A stretch of DNA of 64,000 nucleotides from Solibacillus sp. FSL R7-0668 (GTDB lineage: Bacteria > Bacillota > Bacilli > Bacillales_A > Planococcaceae), in contig NZ_JBBOUU010000001.1 of assembly GCF_038006205.1 (NCBI RefSeq), positions 684,001 through 748,000 of the forward strand, given 5' to 3'. The notes beneath the pieces were generated by a model, which was not told the DNA's origin, ran no database searches, and saw only the letters and a list, made by a program, of their open reading frames with translations. This document shows, piece after piece, positions 18,005-26,835 of the stretch. The position numbers were made by a program, and so were the translations under genes. How positions within the stretch are numbered: the first letter of the stretch is position 1; each line of letters begins with the position of its first letter.

Positions 18005-18961
18005 GTGAAGGTAATTATTCGGGCAGATGCGTCATTTCAAATTGGTAGCGGTCATGTCATGCGTTGTTTAACAATTGCCAAAAAGCTGCGAGATTACGGC
18101 TGCCATGTGCAGTTTTGGATGGAGCCGTTAGAAGGTAATTTAATCGATTTTGTAAAAGCTGAAGGGTTTCCTAATCTAACAGAAAGACAACAGGCAGATT
18201 TGTATATTATTGATCATTATCAGCTTGGGAAAGAGTGGGAGCAGTCAATTCGTTCGTTTACGAAAAAAATTGTTGTCATTGACGATTTAGCTCGTGAGCA
18301 TGATTGTGATTTAGTACTCGATCAAAATGTGGTGCCTAATTATAAAACACGCTATGACGAGTTAGTTCCTGCAACTTGTGTGAAATTACTTGGACCACAA
18401 TATTTGATGATGCGCGATGAGTTCGTAGAGGCAAGAAAAAAGATAAGAACGAGAAATGATAATATCGAGAGACTACTTATTTTTATGGGTGGAACAGATC
18501 CGACAAATGAAACAATGAAGATTTTGCAGGCATTACAGTTCTTTAACTTTTCACATGTGGACGTAGGTGTCGGAAATGGTAATCCAATTAAACAACAAAT
18601 TGAAATGATTTGTCAGGAGCGCGGCTATCATTATCATTGCCAAATTAATTATATGGCTGAGCTTATGCAGCAGGCCGATTTTGCTATTGGCGCGGGTGGT
18701 GCGACAATGTGGGAGCGCTGTTATGTGGGACTTCCTTCAAGTGCGACAATTGTAGCCGATAATCAAATTAGTACAACCGTATTTGCACATGCACTTGGTG
18801 TTGTTAAAAATCTAGGCTGGCATGAGCAAGTAACAGCAGAAACGTATAAAAAACTGTTAAGTAATTTACAAATTGGAGAGATGAGCAGAAAAGGTCTTGA
18901 GCTCACAGCAACAAAGCAGCCAAATATGTGGCTACAGGAAATTTTGGAGTTGATAAAATGA
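18005..18961 (+). CDS. pseG: PseG, UDP-sugar hydrolase of the pseudaminic acid pathway
   Basis: A 318-residue protein from GTG 18005, abutting the pseF stop. The motif DASFQIGSGHVMRCLTIAKK includes the GxGHxxRC signature of PseG. A glycosyltransferase-B-like C-terminal half carries FMGGTDPTNET and IGAGGATMWERCYVGLPS. It releases UDP to yield 2,4-diacetamido-2,4,6-trideoxy-L-altrose. The stop overlaps the pseI start (ATGA at 18958-18961), showing translational coupling. Confidence 0.93.
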   Translation: MKVIIRADASFQIGSGHVMRCLTIAKKLRDYGCHVQFWMEPLEGNLIDFVKAEGFPNLTERQQADLYIIDHYQLGKEWEQSIRSFTKKIVVIDDLAREHDCDLVLDQNVVPNYKTRYDELVPATCVKLLGPQYLMMRDEFVEARKKIRTRNDNIERLLIFMGGTDPTNETMKILQALQFFNFSHVDVGVGNGNPIKQQIEMICQERGYHYHCQINYMAELMQQADFAIGAGGATMWERCYVGLPSSATIVADNQISTTVFAHALGVVKNLGWHEQVTAETYKKLLSNLQIGEMSRKGLELTATKQPNMWLQEILELIK

Positions 18962-20004
18962 TAAAAATCGGACAAAAAGAAATTGGTCAGCATATAAAGC
19001 CCTTTATTATTGCAGAAATGTCGGGCAATCACAATCAGTCATTAGAACGCGCGCTTCATTTAGTGGAGCTTGCTGCTGAAGCTGGTGTGGATGCATTAAA
19101 GCTACAAACCTATACACCAGATACGATAACATTAGATGTACATACAGGTGAATTTTTTATTCAGGATGATGCAAATTTATGGAAGGGTAATTCGCTTTAT
19201 AATTTATATAAGGAAGCCTACACTCCTTGGGAATGGCATAAGGCGATTTTTGAGAAGGCAAATGAATTAGGGCTACTTGCATTTAGCTCGCCATTTGATG
19301 AAACAGCGGTTGATTTTTTAGAAACACTAAATGTTCCCGCTTATAAAATTGCATCCTTTGAAAATGTAGATTTACCGCTAATTCGTAAGGTGGCACGTAC
19401 AGGCAAGCCGACAATTATTTCTACAGGAATGGCGACAGCTGCGGAAATTGATGAGGCAGTATGTGCATTCCGTGCAGAAGGAAATAATCAGCTAATTTTA
19501 TTAAAGTGCACAAGCACATACCCGGCGACACCAGCAAATTCGAATTTAGCGACGATTCCGCATATGCGCGAGCTATTCGGCACAGAAATCGGTCTGTCGG
19601 ATCATACGATGGGGGTTGGAGTTTCAGTTGCCGCTGTGACGCTTGGTGCGACTGTAATTGAAAAGCATTTTACAACATCACGTGCAGATGGTGGCGTGGA
19701 TTCAGCCTTTTCTATGGAGCCACATGAGTTGAAGATGCTTGTGGAAGAAACGAAGCGAGCGTGGGAATCACTTGGTAAAGTAAGTTATGGTCCGACAGAT
19801 GCTGAAAAAGATTCAACAATATTCCGTCGTTCATTATATATTGGTGAAGATTTAAAAGCCGGTGATATTTTAACCGAGCAAAATTTACGTAATGTTCGCC
19901 CGGGCTTAGGCTTGCCAACGAAATATTTTGATTTAGTTCTAGGTAAAGCGATTAAACAAGATGTACAAAAAGGTACACCACTTAGTTGGGAGTTATTATT
20001 ATGA
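18958..20004 (+). CDS. pseI: PseI, pseudaminic acid synthase (NeuB family)
   Basis: A 348-residue protein; I use ATG 18958 in the ATGA overlap with pseG. The NeuB barrel opens with PFIIAEMSGNHNQS and includes LKLQTYTPDTITLD, LLKCTSTYPA and GLSDHTMGVGV. The C-terminal about 60 residues are an antifreeze-like SAF domain (RRSLYIGEDLKAGDILTEQN). It condenses the altrose derivative with phosphoenolpyruvate to make pseudaminic acid. The presence of PseB, C and G-type partners favours pseudaminic over sialic or legionaminic acid. Confidence 0.94.
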   Translation: MIKIGQKEIGQHIKPFIIAEMSGNHNQSLERALHLVELAAEAGVDALKLQTYTPDTITLDVHTGEFFIQDDANLWKGNSLYNLYKEAYTPWEWHKAIFEKANELGLLAFSSPFDETAVDFLETLNVPAYKIASFENVDLPLIRKVARTGKPTIISTGMATAAEIDEAVCAFRAEGNNQLILLKCTSTYPATPANSNLATIPHMRELFGTEIGLSDHTMGVGVSVAAVTLGATVIEKHFTTSRADGGVDSAFSMEPHELKMLVEETKRAWESLGKVSYGPTDAEKDSTIFRRSLYIGEDLKAGDILTEQNLRNVRPGLGLPTKYFDLVLGKAIKQDVQKGTPLSWELLL

Positions 20005-21125
20005 GTGAATTTATTTCATACGGTCGTCAAAGCTTAGATGAAGAGGATATTCAAGCGGTAGTCGATACACTGCGCTCACCTTATTTAACGCAGGGACCGA
20101 AAATTAAGGAATTTGAGCAGGCAATTGCAGATTATATCGGTGTCAAATATGCGGTTGCCTTCTCTAACGGGACCGCTGCCTTGCATGGTGCTTGCTATGC
20201 GGCTGGAATTGGTGAGGGAGATGAGGTTATTACTTCCCCAATTACCTTTGCTGCAAGTGCCAACTGTGTACGATATATGGGGGGGACCGTTGTATTCGCG
20301 GATATTGATGCGGAAAACTACAATATTGATCCAGCGCAAATTCGTGCTAACCTAACAGCAAAAACAAAAGCCATCATTCCCGTAGATTTTACAGGGCAGC
20401 CCGTAGAAATTGATGAAATCATGGCAATTGCAAAGGAACATAATCTTGTTGTTATTGAAGATGGTGCGCATTCATTAGGTGCGACATATAAAGGTCGTAA
20501 AGTCGGTACAACAGCGGATATGACAATGTTTAGCTTCCATCCTGTTAAGCCTGTAACAACGGCTGAAGGTGGCATAATTGTTACGAATAATGTAGCCTAT
20601 TATAAAAAACTATTGCAGTTCCGCAGTCATGGAATTGAGCAGGTTCCCTATTCTCAGGATAAGGGTGGCTGGTATTATGAAATGACGGATCTTGGCTATA
20701 ATTATCGAATGACAGATTTGCAGGCAGCGCTTGGCATTTCACAAATGAAAAAGCTCGATACATTTATTGAACAACGTCGGAAAATTGCAAAAATTTATAC
20801 AAAGGCTTTGCAAGGTGTGGAAGGAATTATTTTACCAAAGCAGCTTGAACAAACAGAGTCAGGCTGGCATTTGTATATGATTCAATTAGAAAACGCCGAC
20901 CGTAAGCAAGTATTTGATACAATGCGCGCGGCAAATATAGGGGTGCATGTGCATTATATTCCTGTTTATTGGCATCCATATTATCAACAGCTTGGCTATG
21001 AAAAGGGGCTATGTCCTGTAGCAGAGGCTTGGTATGAAAAGGCATTGACGTTGCCAGTGCATCCGGGATTAACAAATACAGATATAACTAGAGTTATACA
21101 AACTTTAAAAGAAAAGATTAGATAA
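20001..21125 (+). CDS. pseC: PseC, PLP-dependent aminotransferase
   Basis: A 374-residue DegT/DnrJ/EryC1 aminotransferase from ATG 20001, overlapping pseI by ATGA. Motifs: AFSNGTAALHGACYAAGIG, VIEDGAHSLGATYKGR (Asp contacting PLP), and FSFHPVKPVTTAEGG with the Schiff-base Lys in HPVKP. It aminates C4 of the PseB product. It ends the coupled pseF-G-I-C block; the gene order H-F-G-I-C differs from the B-C-F-H-G-I type of epsilon-proteobacteria. Confidence 0.94.
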   Translation: MSEFISYGRQSLDEEDIQAVVDTLRSPYLTQGPKIKEFEQAIADYIGVKYAVAFSNGTAALHGACYAAGIGEGDEVITSPITFAASANCVRYMGGTVVFADIDAENYNIDPAQIRANLTAKTKAIIPVDFTGQPVEIDEIMAIAKEHNLVVIEDGAHSLGATYKGRKVGTTADMTMFSFHPVKPVTTAEGGIIVTNNVAYYKKLLQFRSHGIEQVPYSQDKGGWYYEMTDLGYNYRMTDLQAALGISQMKKLDTFIEQRRKIAKIYTKALQGVEGIILPKQLEQTESGWHLYMIQLENADRKQVFDTMRAANIGVHVHYIPVYWHPYYQQLGYEKGLCPVAEAWYEKALTLPVHPGLTNTDITRVIQTLKEKIR

Positions 21126-21226
21126 GTATGGGATTTATGAAGTGAGTAGAAAATAGCCATTTTTATATGGGTTCTTTTATAGAAAATGAACTTTACTAAA
21201 ATGGTAGACGGTGAGGGGGGATGGGA

Positions 21227-22402
21227 GTGCATAAGTTCACTTATCATAATGTTGGTCAGGGGCTATTTTTTGAAGGGTGTTTTCAATGTGGAGGCCAAGA
21301 AATTACTATTGTATATGATTGTGGTGCAGAAAAATCATATAAATCCAATTTGAACAACGTTATTTCCAAATTTCAACTCAGTAATAATCATATAGACATA
21401 TTAGTGATATCCCATTTTGATTTTGATCATATTTCAGGAATTAAAAAGCTATTGAGTCAATGTACAGTGTCACATATAGTATTACCATACTTAACAAATG
21501 AGGATATTCTTATTCATCTATTAAAACAACGAAATGTATCCACTCATAAAGATGAATTATGGTATTTAGAATTTTTAAAAAATCCACAGGTTATTTTGTC
21601 AGAATTTGAGTCTATCAAACGGATTACCTTTATTGTTAATGAATTTGAAAAGTCTATTTGGTCAGAGTCACTAGATCTCAACAATGAAAATATAGAAAAT
21701 AATATAATAAGCACATTCTATAATCATATTGAAATAAATTTTCAAAAATCAACACATATATATTTGGTTAATTCGTATTTAAAATTAAAATTCTTTAATT
21801 ATTCGATTAGCTTACAGAAAAAGAGAGCTTTTATGAAAAAAATAGAGAATGAAATGAAAATCCATGGTGATTTCAATATACATAGCTTGGCAAAGAGGGT
21901 TTTAAGTAACAGGACAGAAACAGAAACCTTTAAAAGAAACTATCGTTATGTAAGCAAATCTAACCATAATAATATATCTCTTCTTATGATGTATGATTTT
22001 AAAATAGCTAAAGGGAAAGAATTAAAAATAGAAATTAAAGAAGAACAATTCAATTTTTTAGAAAACGTATTTCATTATTATCCATTCAATAATTGTAGAT
22101 TTGTTCACTTCTTTACAGGGGATATATCTTTCAAATATGTTAGAAAGCATCTACAAATTTATGAACATTATAAAGATTTATTACCCCATGTTGATGTTAT
22201 TCAAGTCCCACACCACGGCTCTAAACATAATTGGAATGATGATTTGTTATGGCATATCCCAAAAAAGGCATTCTTTATTGTATCAAGTGGTATTAAGAAT
22301 TCATATGGGCATCCGCATACTGAGGTAGTAAAAAGTATAGAGGTACGGCACAAGCTATTTAAAGCGAATGAAACAGAAAGTATCTATGCAGAAATATTAT
22401 AA
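21227..22402 (+). CDS. Stand-alone ComEC-like MBL-fold hydrolase, copy 1
   Basis: A 391-residue protein. GTG 21227 is preferred, since GGTGAGGGGGG is well spaced for it; ATG 21221 would add two residues. The metal motif is SHFDFDHISG near residues 65-74 (HxDxDH of the ComEC type). A second signature is VPHHGSKHNW near residue 328, and GHPHTEV near the end supplies a further histidine. There is no membrane segment, so it is a soluble relative of the ComEC MBL domain. The middle about 150 residues are unlike ComEC and unrecognised. A paralogue (23600-24778) is about 70% identical by eye. It directly follows pseC but has no evident role in glycosylation. Stand-alone MBL proteins of this sort occur in bacterial conflict loci; substrate unknown. 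Confidence 0.8.
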   Translation: MHKFTYHNVGQGLFFEGCFQCGGQEITIVYDCGAEKSYKSNLNNVISKFQLSNNHIDILVISHFDFDHISGIKKLLSQCTVSHIVLPYLTNEDILIHLLKQRNVSTHKDELWYLEFLKNPQVILSEFESIKRITFIVNEFEKSIWSESLDLNNENIENNIISTFYNHIEINFQKSTHIYLVNSYLKLKFFNYSISLQKKRAFMKKIENEMKIHGDFNIHSLAKRVLSNRTETETFKRNYRYVSKSNHNNISLLMMYDFKIAKGKELKIEIKEEQFNFLENVFHYYPFNNCRFVHFFTGDISFKYVRKHLQIYEHYKDLLPHVDVIQVPHHGSKHNWNDDLLWHIPKKAFFIVSSGIKNSYGHPHTEVVKSIEVRHKLFKANETESIYAEIL

Positions 22403-22430
22403 TTGTCATTAGGTTATTTGAGGTAGCCTC

Positions 22431-22455
22431 TAAAATCTACAATTTTAACCGATAA
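22431..22455 (+). promoter_or_regulatory. Possible SigD-like promoter of the 22484 gene
   Basis: TAAA at 22431-22434 and ACCGATAA at 22448-22455, a 13-bp spacer (14 to CCGATAA). The -10 is close to that of the other SigD-like promoters in the window; the spacer is short. Confidence 0.45.
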
Positions 22456-22483
22456 AAACAATAAATGCAAAGGAGTCATTCTT

Positions 22484-22849
22484 ATGACACAAAACGTAGA
22501 GCAATTAGTGCAAGAAACGAAGGAATCTTATTATGCATACATAGTAAAGGTACAGGGTGGCTGTGAGGCAATTATTGCTTCACTCAAAGCAGGTGACAAT
22601 GCTTCAGGTTTACAGGGGATTATTGATTTAAGTGAGGGGCTTGCATGGCTACTAGATGCTGAGCAACTTCTATCTATCCATTCCTATAAAATTGATAGCC
22701 CCATTGCAAGTGTCAGTCCATTATTCGGTAAAATGAATGACGCCATCGAAGCAAATGACTTTGCGACAGTGATTGCTTTATTAGAGGATGAAGTGAAGCC
22801 GTTGTTTACAAACGCGGCAGAATGGAAATTTGAAGAAATTACAAATTAA
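22484..22849 (+). CDS. Small helical protein, unrecognised
   Basis: A 121-residue acidic, all-helical-looking protein from ATG 22484 with AAAGGAG upstream. It has no signal peptide or membrane segment and no motif I can name; the most distinctive stretch is GIIDLSEGLAWLLDAEQLL. The SigD-like box upstream and the setting between glycosylation genes and flaG-fliD-fliT suggest a motility-linked role, perhaps a chaperone-like or regulatory partner, but this is inference only. A second small gene, 23040-23282, follows after two hairpins. Confidence 0.75.
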   Translation: MTQNVEQLVQETKESYYAYIVKVQGGCEAIIASLKAGDNASGLQGIIDLSEGLAWLLDAEQLLSIHSYKIDSPIASVSPLFGKMNDAIEANDFATVIALLEDEVKPLFTNAAEWKFEEITN

Positions 22850-22863
22850 TGCTTTTGAAGGGG

Positions 22864-23014
22864 CTGCGCCAAAAGTAAATACTTTACTTTTAGCGCAGAG
22901 CTTGGTTCGTGTATTACTTATCCGCTGCAGGCGGTGCTTCTGCGGTGGTCGAAATAAAATTTCCACCATCCTCGGCGCAAGGGGGTGTCCCAGAATCACT
23001 TCTCGGACACTCCC
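22864..23014 (+). repeat. Two hairpins in the gap between the two small genes
   Basis: First: CTGCGCCAAAAGTAAA (22864-22879) pairs with TTTACTTTTAGCGCAG (22883-22898), a 16-bp stem with one mismatch and a 3-base loop. Second: GGGGGTGTCC (22981-22990) pairs with GGACACTCCC (23005-23014), with one mismatch. Neither has a T tract, so ordinary termination is not obvious; they may be a small palindromic repeat element or a processing site. Confidence 0.6.
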
Positions 23015-23039
23015 TTCATGCTATTTAGGGGGGACTAGA

Positions 23040-23282
23040 TTGAATAAGTGCGACGAGGAACAGCTCACCTTTCTCTATGAGCAATGGCGCTGGCTACAAG
23101 AGCAGGATTTGCTACTAGCTAAAATCGAGGGCAAGCTCCGCGCAATGCGAGTGCTAGCGCAGCACCGACTTGACAATCTGTTAAATGATTGGCAAATCCA
23201 CGATCTTCAGTGCGAGCTACAGCAGCTACAGCACGAGGTGGATCGATTAGAGCAGGAATTACATCAGGGGATGAGCAGTTGA
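23040..23282 (+). CDS. Small coiled-coil protein, unrecognised
   Basis: An 80-residue protein from TTG 23040, chosen because the GGGGGG-rich site at 23028-23033 precedes it and the hairpins lie upstream. The product is almost entirely charged helix with heptad-like leucines (LLAKIEGKLRAMRVLAQHRL, then LQQLQHEVDRLEQELHQ) and looks like a short coiled coil. It resembles small flagellar chaperones in general character but not in any motif I can identify. Possibly co-transcribed with the 22484 gene; ends just before the duplicated terminator. Confidence 0.65.
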   Translation: MNKCDEEQLTFLYEQWRWLQEQDLLLAKIEGKLRAMRVLAQHRLDNLLNDWQIHDLQCELQQLQHEVDRLEQELHQGMSS

Positions 23283-23299
23283 TACTCTCTCCATTCTAA

Positions 23300-23343
23300 A
23301 GCCAAGCAGCCTACCAAGATTGGTAAGCTACTTGGCTCTTTTT
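23300..23343 (+). terminator. Terminator, copy A of a duplicated sequence
   Basis: AGCCAAGCAGCCTACC pairs with GGTAAGCTACTTGGCT (two G-U pairs), then CTTTTT. About 65 bp, including the following TTTTTACGCC and CGCGTCG motifs, recur at 29958-30025. The two copies bound a 6.6-kb defence-like block. Confidence 0.88.
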
Positions 23344-23435
23344 ACGCCTTCGCGTCGATTTCTTTCATGTAAGATTGAGAAATAGTTCAGAATAAAGGAG
23401 TAAAATCAAGAACTATTGACAAAAGGGGGATTCAA

Positions 23436-23573
23436 ATGATTCATGAAATAAACCTTATTAAAATGCTCCAGTCTGTTGCGCCCCTAGACCGAGAATCAAT
23501 TGTACATCTTGAAGGTTTAGTTGAAAATATTATGGCATTAGGTTTTGAATGCTTTGCGACTAAAAATCAATAA
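23436..23573 (+). pseudogene. 5' fragment copy of the Septu-like ATPase gene
   Basis: ATG 23436 opens 45 codons nearly identical to the first 45 of the ATPase gene at 27144 (only a His/Tyr change noticed), then stops at TAA 23571. The homology begins upstream, at 23371 versus 27068, and covers about 200 bp including the ribosome site AAGGGGG. It ends abruptly where a sequence resembling the upstream region of the MBL genes begins (AAAACGGTAGACAGTGAGG). It is therefore a recombination scar or partial duplication, not a gene. The fragment could still supply a promoter or short peptide upstream of MBL copy 2. Confidence 0.85.
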
Positions 23574-23599
23574 AACGGTAGACAGTGAGGAGAATGAAA

Positions 23600-24778
23600 G
23601 TGCATAAGTTCACTTATCATAATGTGGGTCAGGGACTATTTTTTGAAGGGCGATTTCAATTTGAAGACCAAGAAATTACCATAGTGTATGATTGTGGTGC
23701 AGAAAAATCATATAAATCCAATTTGAACAGCGTTATTTCCAAATTTCAGATTAGTAATAAGCATATAGATATATTAGTGGTATCTCATTTTGATTTTGAT
23801 CATATTTCAGGAATTCGACAATTATTAAGTCAATGTACAGTTTCACATATTATTTTACCCTACTTAACAAATGAGGATATTCTAATTTATTTGTTAACAC
23901 AACGAAAGGCATCGCCTCAAGAAGAGTCTTGGTATACGGAATTCTTAAAAAATCCATATATTATTTTATCAGGATTTGAGTCTATAAAAAAAATCACTTT
24001 TATTGTAAATGAGGATGAACTTGATAAATCTATTTGGTTAGAATCACTAGATATTACCAATGGAAATATGGAAAATGAAGCGATTCATACTATTTATAAA
24101 CAAGTTGAAATAGACTTTAAGAATTCGAGAGATGTACATGAAGTAAACGCGAATTTAAAGCTGAAATTTTATAATTATGCAATTAGTTCTCAGAAAGAGC
24201 AAGCTTTTAAGACAAGAATAAAAGAGGAAATGAGAAAGCGGGGGGATTCAAGTGTACATAGCTTAGCATTGAGGGTTTTAAGCAATTCTAAAGAAACGGA
24301 AGAATTTAAAACAAACTATCGATATGTAAGTAAGTCTAATCATAATAATGTATCCCTCCTCATGATGTATGATTTTAAAATTACTAGAGGAGAAATATTG
24401 AAAGTAGCTTTTCAAGAAGAACAATTAAAATTATTTAATAACGCACCTCAATATTATCCATTATCAAATTTTAGGTTTGTCCACTTTTTCACGGGAGATA
24501 TATCTTTAAAGTATGTTAAAAAGCATCTACAAATTTATGAGCATTATAAAGATTTATTACCTCATGTAGATGCGATTCAAGTTCCCCACCATGGTTCTAA
24601 AAATAATTGGAACGATGATTTGTTAAAGCTGATACCAAAGAAAACGATTTTTATTGTATCAAGTGGTATTCATAATCAATTTGGGCACCCACATACGGAA
24701 GTAGTCGACAGTATAGAGGCAAATCACAAGATGTTTAAAGCTAACGAAACAGAAAGTATCTATGTAGAAATATTATGA
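23600..24778 (+). CDS. Stand-alone ComEC-like MBL-fold hydrolase, copy 2
   Basis: A 392-residue paralogue of the 21227-22402 protein. GTG 23600 is preferred, with GTGAGGAG upstream; ATG 23594 is possible. The metal-binding SHFDFDHISG, VPHHGSKNNW and GHPHTEV motifs are all kept. Divergence is concentrated in the middle (residues about 140-240), and both copies keep intact frames, so both may be functional with different specificity. This copy leads into the AAA ATPase gene 196 bp downstream and sits inside the repeat-bounded block, making it the likelier defence component. Catalytic activity and substrate are not predictable from sequence. Confidence 0.8.
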   Translation: MHKFTYHNVGQGLFFEGRFQFEDQEITIVYDCGAEKSYKSNLNSVISKFQISNKHIDILVVSHFDFDHISGIRQLLSQCTVSHIILPYLTNEDILIYLLTQRKASPQEESWYTEFLKNPYIILSGFESIKKITFIVNEDELDKSIWLESLDITNGNMENEAIHTIYKQVEIDFKNSRDVHEVNANLKLKFYNYAISSQKEQAFKTRIKEEMRKRGDSSVHSLALRVLSNSKETEEFKTNYRYVSKSNHNNVSLLMMYDFKITRGEILKVAFQEEQLKLFNNAPQYYPLSNFRFVHFFTGDISLKYVKKHLQIYEHYKDLLPHVDAIQVPHHGSKNNWNDDLLKLIPKKTIFIVSSGIHNQFGHPHTEVVDSIEANHKMFKANETESIYVEIL

Positions 24779-24974
24779 TAGATATACTTCGTTTGAATCT
24801 AAACTTTCTACTAATTTGTTTAAATTCGAGATGTATTTTTGATGCATCGGAATAATGTGGGTTTTCTCTGCCAACGAATGTATCCCATCAGAAAGTCCAT
24901 ACTAAAATGGTGTTTGAAGTGAATGTTTGTTATATTTTACATAGACAAAAATTTGCGAATGATGAGGTGTTCGT

Positions 24975-26066
24975 ATGTTGAAGCAAGTAAAAATCTCTAA
25001 CTTTAGAAATTTTGATGATGAAATAACAATCGATTTTTCAAAGGTTAAAGACTATTCATTTAATGAAGAATGTATTTCTAATGGATTGATTAATAAAGCG
25101 ATTATTTATGGACGTAATGCGATGGGGAAATCTAATCTTGGAAAGGCAATTGTTGATATTCGTAGCCTATTAATTGATGATAATTTGGCACTTTCTAACT
25201 TTTTTAACGCATCTACTATTAAAAAAGTAGCGACTTTTCACTATGAATTTTTACTGGAGCAAGATGAGGTTGTCTATAGTTACCAGAAGAATAATCAGTG
25301 TGAAATGCTTTTTGAAGAACTATATATAAATAATAAAAAGGTTTTTTCCTATGATTTTCTAAATGAATCGGGTGATTTTGAAGGGCTGCAATTCTATGAG
25401 GGCACAAAAACATTAAATTTCACGTACTGGAAAAATAATAAGTCTGTATTAAAATACATTATGAATAATTCTGGCGGTGTAGAGGTTTTAGATAAGCTAA
25501 TGCGGTTTGTGGGTGGTATGGCTGTAGTAAGACCTTCAGATGTCAGTGTGAAATTTGTAGGACCTCGACTTGTTGAAAAGGGCATTATCCAATCGTTAAT
25601 TGAGGATAATTTAATAGAGGAATTCGAACAGTTTTTAGCGAGCTCCGGAATAGATTTACCTTTAAGTGTGGATGTTAAGCCAGATGGACAAAAAAGTTTA
25701 TATATTCGATTTAATCAACCAATTGAATTTGTGACCTATGCATCGAGCGGTACATTAGCACTTTTAGGTCTGTTTAGAATTATAAAATCATTGGATTTAA
25801 TTACTTTCCTGTATATAGATGAATTTGATGCGAATTTTCATTTTGAACTAGCTGAATATATATTAGAATATATTAAAAAGAATATATCCATTCAAATGTT
25901 AATTACAACGCATAACACGGATTTAATGAGTAATAAATATATGAGACCCGATTGCTATATGATATTAACGAATGGTAAGTTAATTCCGATTGCAGATGCA
26001 ACAGAAAGAGAATTGAGACAGGGGCATAATCTAGAGAAATTATATCAAAGTGGAGAATTTAACTAG
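24975..26066 (+). CDS. AAA15-type ATPase, RloA/AbiLi-like
   Basis: A 363-residue ABC/SMC-like ATPase opening MLKQVKISNFRNF. Walker A GRNAMGKSN lies near residues 46-54, the signature-like YASSGTLALLGL near 257, Walker B FLYIDEFD near 278-285, and the switch His in ITTHNTDLM near 311. The C-terminal ELRQGHNLEKLYQSGEF is characteristic of the AAA15 ATPases that pair with RloB or TOPRIM partners in abortive-infection systems (AbiL, PARIS). The next gene is exactly such an RloB-like partner, starting 15 bp after the stop, but is frameshifted. The likely role is sensing or gating an anti-phage effector; inference from family. Confidence 0.85.
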   Translation: MLKQVKISNFRNFDDEITIDFSKVKDYSFNEECISNGLINKAIIYGRNAMGKSNLGKAIVDIRSLLIDDNLALSNFFNASTIKKVATFHYEFLLEQDEVVYSYQKNNQCEMLFEELYINNKKVFSYDFLNESGDFEGLQFYEGTKTLNFTYWKNNKSVLKYIMNNSGGVEVLDKLMRFVGGMAVVRPSDVSVKFVGPRLVEKGIIQSLIEDNLIEEFEQFLASSGIDLPLSVDVKPDGQKSLYIRFNQPIEFVTYASSGTLALLGLFRIIKSLDLITFLYIDEFDANFHFELAEYILEYIKKNISIQMLITTHNTDLMSNKYMRPDCYMILTNGKLIPIADATERELRQGHNLEKLYQSGEFN

Positions 26067-26081
26067 GGGAGGAGGGCTAGT

Positions 26082-26835
26082 ATGGGGAGTCCAAGTGTAT
26101 TGTTAGTAGTAGAGGGAAAAATAACAGAGAAAAAAATTATTCGAGCATTTTTATAGCTTGTATGGTTTGCAAAATGCATCTATTGTGGCGTATGGATCAA
26201 CTCTGTATTCGATGTATAATCGGATGAAGAAAGAGTATCGTTTGCCAAGTAATCCACATAAGGTCGATTTTGAAAGTCTAGATTTAGTGCTTTTTCTTAA
26301 TGAGCACTTGAAGTTGGATAGTGAAATCTTACTTCATGAAAAGGACTTTACTGATATTATTTTAATATTTGATTTTGATCCACAGGACCCTTCCTATTCT
26401 CCAAGTATATTAGAGGATATGTTACTGCATTTTGATGATTCGACAAGTAGTGGCAAGCTTTTTATTAATTATCCTATGGTAGAATCCTATAAAGATTTTA
26501 AAAGCCTACATGATCCAGATTTTGCAACGAGTACTGTAGATGCCCTAACATTAAAAACAAGGCATAAGGATAACAACCAATACAAAGCCTTAGTGAATGC
26601 GCGAAGTTTTGTAAACAATTGGAACCAAATAACGAAAACTGTCGGAAACTATATAATAAAGAGTAAGAAAGGGAAAATTGAGAGTTTGCTAGATATGACA
26701 CATCGAACTGATATTTACAGAAACTTTTATACTTTTCAAACAAATCATTTTCGACAATATGATGAGGTTTATATTGTGAATACGAGCTTACTCCACTTAT
26801 ATGATGAATATGGCTTAATTGCAACAAATGATTAG
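26082..26835 (+). pseudogene. RloB-like (AbiLii-type) protein, frameshifted
   Basis: ATG 26082 follows GGGGAGGAGG. The first 24 codons (SPSVLLVVEGKITEKKIIRA) match the N-terminus of RloB proteins, whose E-G-x-x-T-E motif belongs to a TOPRIM-like fold. The frame then hits TAG at 26154. The rest of the protein (SLYGLQNASIVAYGSTLYSM onward to 26835, about 225 residues) continues in another frame. One extra T in the T5 run at 26148-26152 explains it: four T would restore AFYSLYGLQ. The downstream half keeps FDFDPQDP, the conserved acidic TOPRIM-like patch. Either a recent inactivating mutation, a sequencing error, or a slippery switch. As read, the full protein cannot be made. Confidence 0.82.

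Noticed and set aside
22830-23039. N-terminal extension of the coiled-coil gene from 22830
   Set aside because: It would translate through both hairpins and overlap the 22484 gene; TTG 23040 has a ribosome site.
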